The translations under genes were made by a program, and so were the position numbers. Shown here piece by piece: positions 53,973 through 62,477 of a stretch of 64,000 bases of DNA (position 1 is the first letter of the stretch; each line of letters opens with the position of its first letter). Source of the stretch: Planctomycetota bacterium (GTDB lineage: Bacteria; Planctomycetota; UBA1135; GCA-002686595); assembly GCA_014238415.1 (NCBI GenBank), contig JABABA010000009.1:1-64000 (forward strand). The letters run 5' to 3'. The notes beneath the pieces were generated by a model. The model did no database searches, had not been told where the DNA came from, and worked only from the letters and a program-made list of their open reading frames with translations.

Positions 53973-55456
53973 CCGCCACAAGAAAGAAGCGCAGCCACGG
54001 CCCCAACAAGGGCAAGTTCAAGAACAAGCAAGGCTACCGACGCAAGAAAGGTAAAGGCTTCCAAGGCGCGAAGGGTCCCCTCAAGGACGTCAGCCTGCGA
54101 ATTGACTACGAGGCCTTGCCCAAAGACCTCAGCGCCGACGAAAAAGCAGAATTGCTTGAAACCCTGCCCGAAGTCAAGAAAGGCGCGGCCCCGGATCCTG
54201 TGGAGCACGACGCGCTCCTGGCCATGCACCTCAATGAAATGCACGAGTTGGCAGAGGACTTGAAGATCGATGACTTCCAGGGCCGCAATAGACGCGAAGC
54301 AATCTGGGAGATCACGCGCCACCGTCTGCAGAACCACGTGCCGATCCTAGTCCAAGGTGTTGTGGATGTCTGGGACAGCAAGCATGTCTTCCTACGCACA
54401 CAGCACACGGACTACATGCCCTCTGAAGAGGATGTCTTTGTGCCGCACTCCGTTGCCGAGGCTTGCAGTCTGGCAAAAGGCATGACTCTGAGAGGCACCC
54501 TGCGCCCACTTGGGGAAGGGGAAAAGTACTTTTGCCTCGATCAGGTCAATTCGATCGACGGGGACGAACCAGAGGAGTCCATGGGCCGCGCAGGCTTCAA
54601 GGAACTCATCCCCCTCTATCCGGAGCAGCGCTTCACTCTGGAGGGGACCCAAGAAAACCCCCTCGAGATGCGCATCATCGACTTGGTAGCTCCCGTGGGC
54701 CGCGGTCAGCGCGGCTTGATCGTCGCGCCCCCGCGCACGGGCAAGACAGTCCTGCTCCAAATGCTGGCCAAGTCAGTCGTGGCCAACGCCACCGACTGCC
54801 ACCTGATAATTCTGCTGGTGGACGAGAGACCCGAAGAGGTCACCGACTTTGAGCGCAGCGTGATCGGCGACAAGGTAGAGGTGGTCTCTTCCACCTTTGA
54901 CGAACCCGCCAGCCGTCACATACAAGTGGCTGAAATGGTGATCGAGAAGGCCAAGTGCATGGTCGAGGCAGGTGAAGATGTAGTCATCCTGTTGGACTCG
55001 ATCACCCGCCTCGCTCGTGCATGTAACACCGAAGCTCCGAGCAACGGCAAACTGCTCTCAGGTGGTCTTGAGGCAACGGCGCTTCAGTTTCCCAAGCGCT
55101 TCTTCGGCGCAGCGCGCAACATCGAAAACGGAGGATCCTTGACAATCCTTGGCACAGCCCTGATCGAAACCGGTTCCAAAATGGACGAAGTCATCTTTGA
55201 GGAGTTCAAGGGCACAGGAAACTCGGAAATCGTCCTCGACCGACGCCTCTCCGATCGGCGGATTTTCCCTGCAATCGACATCAACCGCTCCGGCACCCGC
55301 AAGGAAGAATTACTCTTCACAGATGAGGAAATCGAGCGTGTCTGGATGTTGCGCAAGGTCCTCAATGAACTCGACCCGGTGGAAGCCATGGAAATGCTGA
55401 TCGCCAAGATGCGCAAAACCACGGTCAACGCCGAGTTCCTGATGACAATCGGCTGA
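53969..55456 (+). CDS. rho: Transcription termination factor Rho
   Basis: The 495-residue hexameric helicase ends transcription at C-rich sites. The first 37 residues are unusually basic and repetitive ([16 protein letters not shown]). The RNA-binding domain follows ([21 protein letters not shown], about 130-150), then the P-loop APPRTGKT (253-260), [15 protein letters not shown] and the R-loop region [42 protein letters not shown] is also diagnostic. It overlaps coaE upstream and a glycosyltransferase gene downstream (TGATG at 55454-55458), so all three are likely one operon. Confidence 0.96.
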   Translation: MTATRKKRSHGPNKGKFKNKQGYRRKKGKGFQGAKGPLKDVSLRIDYEALPKDLSADEKAELLETLPEVKKGAAPDPVEHDALLAMHLNEMHELAEDLKIDDFQGRNRREAIWEITRHRLQNHVPILVQGVVDVWDSKHVFLRTQHTDYMPSEEDVFVPHSVAEACSLAKGMTLRGTLRPLGEGEKYFCLDQVNSIDGDEPEESMGRAGFKELIPLYPEQRFTLEGTQENPLEMRIIDLVAPVGRGQRGLIVAPPRTGKTVLLQMLAKSVVANATDCHLIILLVDERPEEVTDFERSVIGDKVEVVSSTFDEPASRHIQVAEMVIEKAKCMVEAGEDVVILLDSITRLARACNTEAPSNGKLLSGGLEATALQFPKRFFGAARNIENGGSLTILGTALIETGSKMDEVIFEEFKGTGNSEIVLDRRLSDRRIFPAIDINRSGTRKEELLFTDEEIERVWMLRKVLNELDPVEAMEMLIAKMRKTTVNAEFLMTIG

Positions 55457-56658
55457 TGCGCATTGCCCTGGCGGTTGGGCGCTGGGAGCCCATCGGTGGC
55501 AGCGAACGCTATGCCTTGGATCTGGCTGAACAACTGGCCGCAAACGGGGACGAGTTGGTGATTCTCAGCGCGGGGGGCGACGCACCCCTGCCGCCAGGGG
55601 CCGAGGCCCTTACCTACTCACCTCTGGGGAATTTCTTCGCGGCCCAGGGAGATCACCCTGATGCTGAAAACGTGTTGGCGGCCCTGCGCGCAGATCTGAT
55701 TCTCCTGGTCTCAGGGGTCGCGCCCTGGGTCGCGGTACAACTGGCTCTGGTCGCGCCCCTGGTGCGTTTCGTTCAAGATCACACCTTTTTTTGTCCCGGC
55801 CTGAACAAGCGTCGAACCAACGGGACCATCTGCGAATCCCCTGCCCCCTTGGCTTGCCTGCCTCGGATCTTGGACGGAGGTTGCATGGACCTTCCCCGGG
55901 GCTGGCAAGGAGTTCGTCGGGTCCTGGGCCGGGTGCGCGAGATCCGTCGCATGGGCGCTGCGCAACATTTGATTGTGGCGTCGGAGTACATGGCCAAGGA
56001 ACTCGAAGCCGCCGGAGCGCAAAGCGACAAGATCACAGTCTGTCCCTACTTCACTCTCGAAGCACCCGACCCCGATGCTTCCCTGCCCGAGAACCTCACC
56101 AATTTCTTTGAAGCCCAAGCTCAGCGCCCCGTATTCCTCTGCGCCGCTCGTCTGGTGCCGGAGAAGGGGCTTGAGTTCCTGCTTGAATCCATCGCGAGGG
56201 TCCCAGGCTGCAGCCTGATCATCGCCGGCGACGGCCCCCTGCTCGAACCTCTCAAGGCCAGCGCCGAAGGCCACGGAATCTCCGAACGCGTACTGTTCAC
56301 CGGCTGGGTCTCAGCTTCCTCCATGCGGGCAATCCTGACCCACGTGCGCGCATCGCTGATGCCCAGCCTGTGGGCCGAACCCTTCGGCATAGTTGGAATC
56401 GAAGCCATGGCCCACGCCCGTGCCATGATCGCCTGCGATGTGGGCGGCGTACGCCAATGGCTCGAACCGGAGGTCACCGGCTTGCTCGTTCCGCCAGGCG
56501 ACATTCAAGCCTTGGTCCAAGCCATCGGCCGCCTGACCGCAGACCCCGCCCTCGCCGCCCAGCTCGGCCAGGCCGGCCAGGCCAAAGTCGAAGGGGAATT
56601 CCGGGCGAAGCACCATGTCCAGATCCTGGGCGAGATCCTTGACCGCGTGTGCGGTTGA
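55456..56658 (+). CDS. Glycosyltransferase family 4
   Basis: The 400-residue GT-B enzyme begins [27 protein letters not shown], with the Gly-rich donor/acceptor loop. The C-terminal nucleotide-sugar domain has [38 protein letters not shown] and the EX7E-like stretch [18 protein letters not shown]. Such enzymes build lipopolysaccharide or exopolysaccharide; acceptor and sugar are unknown. Its ATG overlaps the rho stop, an odd genomic pairing. The convergent genes that follow are also glycosyltransferases, marking a small surface-glycan cluster. Confidence 0.88.
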   Translation: MRIALAVGRWEPIGGSERYALDLAEQLAANGDELVILSAGGDAPLPPGAEALTYSPLGNFFAAQGDHPDAENVLAALRADLILLVSGVAPWVAVQLALVAPLVRFVQDHTFFCPGLNKRRTNGTICESPAPLACLPRILDGGCMDLPRGWQGVRRVLGRVREIRRMGAAQHLIVASEYMAKELEAAGAQSDKITVCPYFTLEAPDPDASLPENLTNFFEAQAQRPVFLCAARLVPEKGLEFLLESIARVPGCSLIIAGDGPLLEPLKASAEGHGISERVLFTGWVSASSMRAILTHVRASLMPSLWAEPFGIVGIEAMAHARAMIACDVGGVRQWLEPEVTGLLVPPGDIQALVQAIGRLTADPALAAQLGQAGQAKVEGEFRAKHHVQILGEILDRVCG

Positions 56659-56675
56659 ACTCTGTGCTGCCGGTT

Positions 56676-57623
56676 TCAGGCCCGACTCGGATCTGCGGCC
56701 ACGAGAGCTGCATCCAGAGTTCGTTGCATGGAGCCCAATCCGGTGCGCGAGGCGGTGGCAGCTTCCAGGTCCTCCAATGCCAGGGCCATCCAGATCAACT
56801 CTTCCCGACGATCGCCGATGCCCGCGTCCAAGGCGTCGCGATAGAGAGCGAGGTAATGCTCGTGGGCAGCTGTCTTTGAATCCAAGTGCTTCCAATGAAC
56901 TAACAAGCGATTGCGTTCAATGGCGGCTCGCACGATTTTCTCTGGAACCACGCGACCTATGGTTCCCCGGTGATGATGCTCCACCACACTGCTGGGAATT
57001 TCCAGCACCTTGCGGCCCCGACGCCACGCGGTCAGGCCCAGATCTGTATCTTCGAAGTAGAAGGGCGCGAGGAGAGGATCGAAACCGCCCTCTGCCAAGA
57101 ACTCTTCACGACGAACCATCATTGCGCCGCCCAGAGGGAAAGGAATCGGCAGTGGTTCGCTTGAATCGTGATCGGGAACCAGAGGCTGGCTGACGAGGCG
57201 ACCTCCGTCCACCAACATCCGCTGGTGGGTTTCTGCTTGGTGGGCATCGCCATTGAGCAGCACACGGGGGGAAACCGAGTGAACCTCAGGATCGACCATG
57301 GCTTCCACCAAAGGATCCAAGAAGCCGGGGCGCACCCGTACATCGGGGTTCAAGCACAAGAGCAGTTCCGCCGTACCCAGGCGAGCACCCGTCACGAGAG
57401 CCTTGGCAAAACCCCCGCAGCTCTCACGCACGATCACACGCACACGACCAGGAAATCGTTCCGCGATCCAAGCGGCCAAGAGATCCTGACCCGTATCATC
57501 CACCACTGTCAGCTCGTCGTCGCAACCACGGGCCTCCAACTCGTCGAGCAGCAAGGGTAGGCTCTGAGTCAACAGGTCCCGATCGTCCAGGGCGGGAATG
57601 ACCACAGCAACTCGTTGACTCAT
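56676..57623 (-). CDS. Glycosyltransferase family 2
   Basis: The 315-residue GT-A enzyme begins VAVVIPALDDRDLLTQSLPLLLDEL; DDELTVVDDTGQD and LLCLNPDVRVRPGFLDPLV carry the metal-binding Asp motif, and APFYFEDTDLGLTAWRRGRKV the catalytic ED. The pattern is closest to rhamnosyltransferase-like GT2 proteins. The ATG at 57623 overlaps the stop of the upstream GT4/coiled-coil gene (ATGA), so both are made together. Substrate not predictable. Confidence 0.88.
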   Translation of the reverse strand: MSQRVAVVIPALDDRDLLTQSLPLLLDELEARGCDDELTVVDDTGQDLLAAWIAERFPGRVRVIVRESCGGFAKALVTGARLGTAELLLCLNPDVRVRPGFLDPLVEAMVDPEVHSVSPRVLLNGDAHQAETHQRMLVDGGRLVSQPLVPDHDSSEPLPIPFPLGGAMMVRREEFLAEGGFDPLLAPFYFEDTDLGLTAWRRGRKVLEIPSSVVEHHHRGTIGRVVPEKIVRAAIERNRLLVHWKHLDSKTAAHEHYLALYRDALDAGIGDRREELIWMALALEDLEAATASRTGLGSMQRTLDAALVAADPSRA

Positions 57624-60352
57624 GACTCTTCCTCATCATCAGAAGGAATTCCGTCCGGAGCAGACCAGTGCAGGCCATCGGACTCGTCCTCTTCGGGATT
57701 CGCGATTTCTGGATCAATAACAGGCGGCACCGGGGCTGAAGGACCAGGGGTCAACTCCCATGAACGAATGCGGTCCGCCAGTTCCGGCGCAGCGAGACGC
57801 GCGAGCAAACGATCAGACCCCTCCCGGGCAGCAAGCATCTCCTTCCGCCGCCAGACAAGCTCGCCCATGGAGCGAGCAGCGGCGGCACGCATACTGGCCA
57901 GAGCTCGGGGCAACTCATCAGCTACCAACGCTTCGCTCCCTGGACCTTGACTCTCAAGAATGCTCGCGATTGTGGCAAGTTCGGTGTACAGCCATTTCTC
58001 GTGGGAGTGCATTGCCACGAGTTCGCGCTCCAATGCCTCATGAGCCGCAAAAATCGCCGCATGGTCCTTAGAGGGGTCTTCTCCCTCCGGCACCGAATCG
58101 CCGGTCAGCCGCTCGCGAATCCAACGCAACTCCTGCTGGCGGGATTCCAGGACCCCACGCATCCAATCCCGCTCCTGCGCCAGGGCTGCCAAAGCTCGAG
58201 TGGCTTCCGTAGCGGAGGCCTGCGCGGCAGTTATTGCAGCTTCTCCATCGTCAGCCTTCTCCTGCAGCCAGCGATTCTCCCGGCGCAACTCTTCAGCAGT
58301 CTCCTTGAGCCACTCGTTCTCCGCCGCAGTCTGCTCTCGTGACTCGGCCGTCCAGTCCTGGACCTTTTGAGCATCCTCGGCGGCTTCTGCGCCTGCAGCA
58401 TTGGCCTTTTCCGTTTCCGCGGCCGCATCCCTCATAGCCTGTTCGGCTTTCTCGGTTTCCTCCACAGACTTTTGGATTGAGTCCTCGGCCCACTCACGCA
58501 TTTTCTGGGCCTCTTGCTCAGCTTGATCGAGGGACTCGCGCAACCAGACATTCGTCTTCTCAGTCTCCGCATGCTGCCGGCGCAACCAGTCGCGCTCCTG
58601 TTCCAGGTCCTGCTTGGACTCCTTCAACCAATCGCGCTCCACCCCAGTTGTGCTCTCCCCGTGATCCACTTGTTGACTGAGCCACTGTGCGCGCTTCTCT
58701 GCGCTGGCGAGTTGTTCCTGGAACCAGGTCGCGCGCTTTTCCATCTCCTCCCGGGCATGTTCCACATCCGCCAGACTCTTGCGCAACCATTCAAGTGCCC
58801 GATCATGATCAAGCAAGAGATCCCTGGTCGGCGACCCCGAAGACACCGCCTGGGTCAAAAGGGCCGCCGGTGCCTGCGCCACCCCCATGCAAGTCCCGAG
58901 TTTTTCCAGCCCGCTCTGCACCTTCTCGAACAGATCCCGGGTGGGCAGGACCTCAAGGGCTGCATAGCGCTCCGCAAAAGGCTCAACGCTGGCGGGCAAC
59001 ACTGGCACCGGTTTCTCAACCTCCGCCTCGCGCAAAAGATCCCCATAGGTCTGCCCATAGGCCCGAGCCTCTGCATCGATTGAAAGGGGCGCATTGATGC
59101 CCGCGACCAAATGCCCAAAGAGCCCATCCTCATCGACTAGACGCCTCAGTGCCGCGCTCAAGGCGGCCGCATCCCCCTGAGCAAACAAGAGGCCGTCTTC
59201 GCCGTCCCTCACGCTTTCGCGCAGGGCTTCAGTATCCGAAACCAGTACGGGCCGACGGGCTGCAAAGGCCTCGCGTATTACATAGGGCGCATTCTCAATC
59301 CAAAGCGAAGGCACAACCAGTAGATCGAGGCTCGCCAAAATCTCAGGCAATTCCCCGCGGCTGTATTCCCCGTGCATGACCGCCCCCACTTCAGCGGCAC
59401 GCTCGCGCAGCAGTCGTATATAGACTCTGTCATGAGAAGCCCCATGAACGTGCAGCTCCGCCGGCCGGTCGAGCTGAGCAAAGGCCTCAAGAAGAACATG
59501 CACACCTTTGTGCTTGAGCAGCCCCCCTATAAAGCCAATGCGTAGTGGTCCCCCATGGGAACAGGCTGGCGGCAGAGCGGAAAGGTGATCACTTCGAATG
59601 CCACTGGGGCGCATTTCCACCGCACGACCCAGCGCACTGCCCAAGCAACGAGCAAGCGTCCCTGAGGTAGCGAAATGCCTGCCGACCTTGGCAAAGGTCT
59701 CACGCATGACCTGGGCCCGCAAGCGGACCTCGTTTCGCGCCTCTTCAAGGCCTCCATCGCGCTGGCCATCAAGGATCGCACGCAGGGTCACAGCCGAAGC
59801 CTCCCCCAGCTGATTTGCAAGCCCGGGTTGATCCAACAAGACGGTGCCGTGATGATCTCCAAGGCCGCTCAACTTGTCGAGAAACCCTCGGGCCTGATTT
59901 ACCCGCGCCTGCATCTCCAGATCGCCGCAGTCAAAGGGCGTCAGGTCCGGCCGGATCAGATTCAAGGTTTCGTGGGCGGGATAGAAATCATGGGCCGTGT
60001 AGACCATGGGAATCTTGCGTTGCTCCACTTCTTCGATCGCTGCCCCACTCAGGTGGATCATGTGCTGAAGGTGCACGACATCCGGTCGCTCACGATCCAA
60101 GAAAGCCCCCACTGCTCGCGCCATGTGGCGCGGATCTGCGGGGCCTTCAACCTGTACCCAGGTAACCCCATAACCCGAGCCATGCAGTTCTCGTCGCTGG
60201 GAATACAGCGCCCGCCCGGGCAAGCAGCAGGGCGCGAGGACCTCCACGGAATACCCCGCCCGCACCAAAGCCTCCGCAAAGGCCTGGGTGTGCGATTCAA
60301 CCCCGTGGGTCGACCGGGGCGGAAGCCCATGAACAAATATCCCGATGCGCAT
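57620..60352 (-). CDS. Glycosyltransferase family 4 fused to long coiled coil
   Basis: The 910-residue product has an N-terminal GT4 module (1-430): MRIGIFVHGLPPRSTHGVESHTQAF, VVHLQHMIHLSG, LRIGFIGGLLKHKGVHVLLEAF and VPSLWIENAPYVIREAFAARRPVLVSD. A linker leads to about 300 residues of charged coiled coil (520-830) in which Trp recurs at 14- or 18-residue spacing (DWLKES, DWLRRQ, VWLRES, EWLKET, RWLQEK). The C-terminal 80 residues are helical then proline/acid-rich. The coil may set chain length or oligomerise the enzyme, as in some polysaccharide length-control systems; this is inference. It is co-translated with the GT2 gene. Confidence 0.87.
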   Translation of the reverse strand: MRIGIFVHGLPPRSTHGVESHTQAFAEALVRAGYSVEVLAPCCLPGRALYSQRRELHGSGYGVTWVQVEGPADPRHMARAVGAFLDRERPDVVHLQHMIHLSGAAIEEVEQRKIPMVYTAHDFYPAHETLNLIRPDLTPFDCGDLEMQARVNQARGFLDKLSGLGDHHGTVLLDQPGLANQLGEASAVTLRAILDGQRDGGLEEARNEVRLRAQVMRETFAKVGRHFATSGTLARCLGSALGRAVEMRPSGIRSDHLSALPPACSHGGPLRIGFIGGLLKHKGVHVLLEAFAQLDRPAELHVHGASHDRVYIRLLRERAAEVGAVMHGEYSRGELPEILASLDLLVVPSLWIENAPYVIREAFAARRPVLVSDTEALRESVRDGEDGLLFAQGDAAALSAALRRLVDEDGLFGHLVAGINAPLSIDAEARAYGQTYGDLLREAEVEKPVPVLPASVEPFAERYAALEVLPTRDLFEKVQSGLEKLGTCMGVAQAPAALLTQAVSSGSPTRDLLLDHDRALEWLRKSLADVEHAREEMEKRATWFQEQLASAEKRAQWLSQQVDHGESTTGVERDWLKESKQDLEQERDWLRRQHAETEKTNVWLRESLDQAEQEAQKMREWAEDSIQKSVEETEKAEQAMRDAAAETEKANAAGAEAAEDAQKVQDWTAESREQTAAENEWLKETAEELRRENRWLQEKADDGEAAITAAQASATEATRALAALAQERDWMRGVLESRQQELRWIRERLTGDSVPEGEDPSKDHAAIFAAHEALERELVAMHSHEKWLYTELATIASILESQGPGSEALVADELPRALASMRAAAARSMGELVWRRKEMLAAREGSDRLLARLAAPELADRIRSWELTPGPSAPVPPVIDPEIANPEEDESDGLHWSAPDGIPSDDEEES

Positions 60353-60458
60353 CTGACCCTAGGATAGAGAAGTAAGGGCTCTGGCTTCCAGACGGAAGCC
60401 TTGGGCCCCATCCTAGGACATGCTCGCTGCTTTTTCGCGCAATCTTGGGGACCAGGGC

Positions 60459-61283
60459 CTAACTCGGCCTGCGAAGCACAACATCCGCCACCACGGGGGC
60501 GATGATCACCGAATTGGAGTCCTGAGTGCGTTTGCTCCACTCATGACAGAAGGCCTCGTGGTCAGCCTGGCCAAAAGCGCCCTGACGCACGAGTCGCCCG
60601 AGATAGCTCTGCAAGAATTCCCCCAGCCAATTCCAAACTGGAGTACCGGGCTGACCAGAGCGGGCGTTGACGCCGAAAGACTCCACCTTGAGGCCCACCG
60701 CGCAAGCCAATGCTGGAACCTCCTCTGCGATGTTGATCTTGCCGACGCCGCGGGTCCAGCTCTGCATGCAGGCCTGAATGGCAGTCTCGAAGACCTGACT
60801 GTGGGGCAGCAGTTTCATTGCCTGCCATTCGAGGTACTCCTGCATGATGTACGCGCCACCGGGCCTGAGGGCGCTGGCGACTTGCTGGAAGACTGCAGGC
60901 ACATCGGCCACCCAGGAGAGGATCCAACGGCCATAGGCGGCGTCCAGGCTTTCTGGTTCCAGGGCGAGTTTCTCCACCGACCGGATGCTGGCTTCAATAT
61001 TGTCGAGGCTCAAGCGCTGGGCCTCAGCAGAGAGTGTATGGATACAGGCGCGGCTCTCGTCAACTGCAAGAACCCTGCCTCCTGATCCAACACAGCGCGC
61101 CAACTCAAGAGAAGTGGTTCCAGGGCCGCACCCCAAGTCCAAGACCACGTGCCCGGAGGCCAGGCCGGCCCGACTCAGCAATGCCCGCATCTCTTTCTCC
61201 CAGACTTGATGCTGGGACCAAAGTCGCTCCAACTCGTTGGAATCGACACCCAGGATGTACTCGGCTTGGGGCTCGTGATGCAA
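60459..61283 (-). CDS. Class I SAM-dependent methyltransferase
   Basis: The 274-residue product has the SAM-binding motif VVLDLGCGPGTTSLELAR (about 48-65), the acidic loop VLAVDESRACI and motif IV-like LDAAYGRWILSWVADVPAVFQQ, followed by ALRPGGAYIMQEYLEW. The fold resembles UbiE-type small-molecule methyltransferases. The substrate is unknown; next to glycosyltransferases a glycan or lipid is possible. The start is TTG at 61283, about 40 bases after trxB; no ATG is available upstream before a stop in frame. Confidence 0.82.
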   Translation of the reverse strand: MHHEPQAEYILGVDSNELERLWSQHQVWEKEMRALLSRAGLASGHVVLDLGCGPGTTSLELARCVGSGGRVLAVDESRACIHTLSAEAQRLSLDNIEASIRSVEKLALEPESLDAAYGRWILSWVADVPAVFQQVASALRPGGAYIMQEYLEWQAMKLLPHSQVFETAIQACMQSWTRGVGKINIAEEVPALACAVGLKVESFGVNARSGQPGTPVWNWLGEFLQSYLGRLVRQGAFGQADHEAFCHEWSKRTQDSNSVIIAPVVADVVLRRPS

Positions 61284-61322
61284 GAGAAGTTGCGGTGACC
61301 CGCGCGCAGCAGCCAGACGGCT

Positions 61323-62258
61323 TTAGTGATCTTGTTCTTCCAGCCAGCGCTCGGAGTCAATGGCAGCCATACACCCGGTGCCCGCGGCGGTGACCGCCTG
61401 ACGGTAGGTCGCATCCATCACATCGCCACAGGCAAAGACGCCCTCTACCGAGGTCTGAGTGCCTCCAGGAGTGACGACCACATAGCCCTTGCCATCAAGT
61501 TCGACCTTGTCTTCGAAAATCTTGGTGTTGGGAGAGTGCCCGATGGCAACAAAAAGGCCCTCGCACTCAAACATCTGAGTCGAGTCATCCGTGGTGCTCT
61601 TCAAAGTGACCGAATTGACCTTGCCGTCTTCCCCAGCGTGAATATCCTCGACCACATTGTTCAAAGCCCATTCGATTTTCGGGTTGGCTTTCGCTCGGTC
61701 TATCATGATCTTGGAGGCCCGAAAGCCCTCGCGCCGGTGGACAACGGTGACCTTGGAGGCAAAACGCGTCAGGTAATTGGCCTCTTCCATGGCGGAATCA
61801 CCACCCCCAACCACCACGACTTCCTTGTCCGGAAAGAACGCAGCATCACATGTTGCACAGGCGCTGACCCCGTGCCCCATCAAGCGGGTCTCTGATTCGA
61901 GGCCAATCAACTTGGCTGTGGCTCCGGTGGAGATGATCACCGCCTGGGCCTGGACCTCGCCAAACTGGGACTTGATAGTGAAGGGACGCTTGGAAAAATC
62001 CACCTCCACGACCTCGTCAAAACGGATGTCCGTACCGAAACGCTCGGCCTGCTTGCGCAGGTCCTCCATCATCTCCGGGCCCAGGATTCCGTCGGGATAG
62101 CCAGGAAAGTTCTCCACATCGGTGGTGATAGTCAGCTGACCACCGGGCTGCATCCCTTGAAACAGGACCGGCTTGAGATTGGCGCGGGCGCTGTATATCG
62201 CGGCGGTGTAGCCGGCAGGACCGGAGCCAATGATGACAACATCGTGGAGTTCTGACAT
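61323..62258 (-). CDS. trxB: Thioredoxin reductase
   Basis: The 311-residue flavoenzyme reduces thioredoxin with NADPH. It has the FAD motif [21 protein letters not shown] at the N-terminus, the redox-active CATC (134-137) and the NADP motif [17 protein letters not shown], and ends with [24 protein letters not shown], which closes the FAD site. Start MSELHDVV at 62258 is the family-typical one; the longer in-frame frame to 62450 is not credible. Reduced thioredoxin could also serve other redox proteins in this window, but no thioredoxin gene is present. Confidence 0.95.
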   Translation of the reverse strand: MSELHDVVIIGSGPAGYTAAIYSARANLKPVLFQGMQPGGQLTITTDVENFPGYPDGILGPEMMEDLRKQAERFGTDIRFDEVVEVDFSKRPFTIKSQFGEVQAQAVIISTGATAKLIGLESETRLMGHGVSACATCDAAFFPDKEVVVVGGGDSAMEEANYLTRFASKVTVVHRREGFRASKIMIDRAKANPKIEWALNNVVEDIHAGEDGKVNSVTLKSTTDDSTQMFECEGLFVAIGHSPNTKIFEDKVELDGKGYVVVTPGGTQTSVEGVFACGDVMDATYRQAVTAAGTGCMAAIDSERWLEEQDH

Positions 62259-62477
62259 GGGGACACTTTTTGGAGTGCGGAGAAGAAGAGGTCGCTCAGA
62301 TTCGGACGCAGAGTGTAGTCCCCCGTCGAGGAAGCTCAAGGGATTGGGCCAGGCTCTTCGAGACCGGGAGAATTTTCTGGGCCTGCAGAGTAGATGACAG
62401 CAGTCGATCTCGAGGCCCTCAATACCATGAGGAACCTGCAAGCAGCCCAAAGGGGCGAAAATCTACCCCGAAATCGA

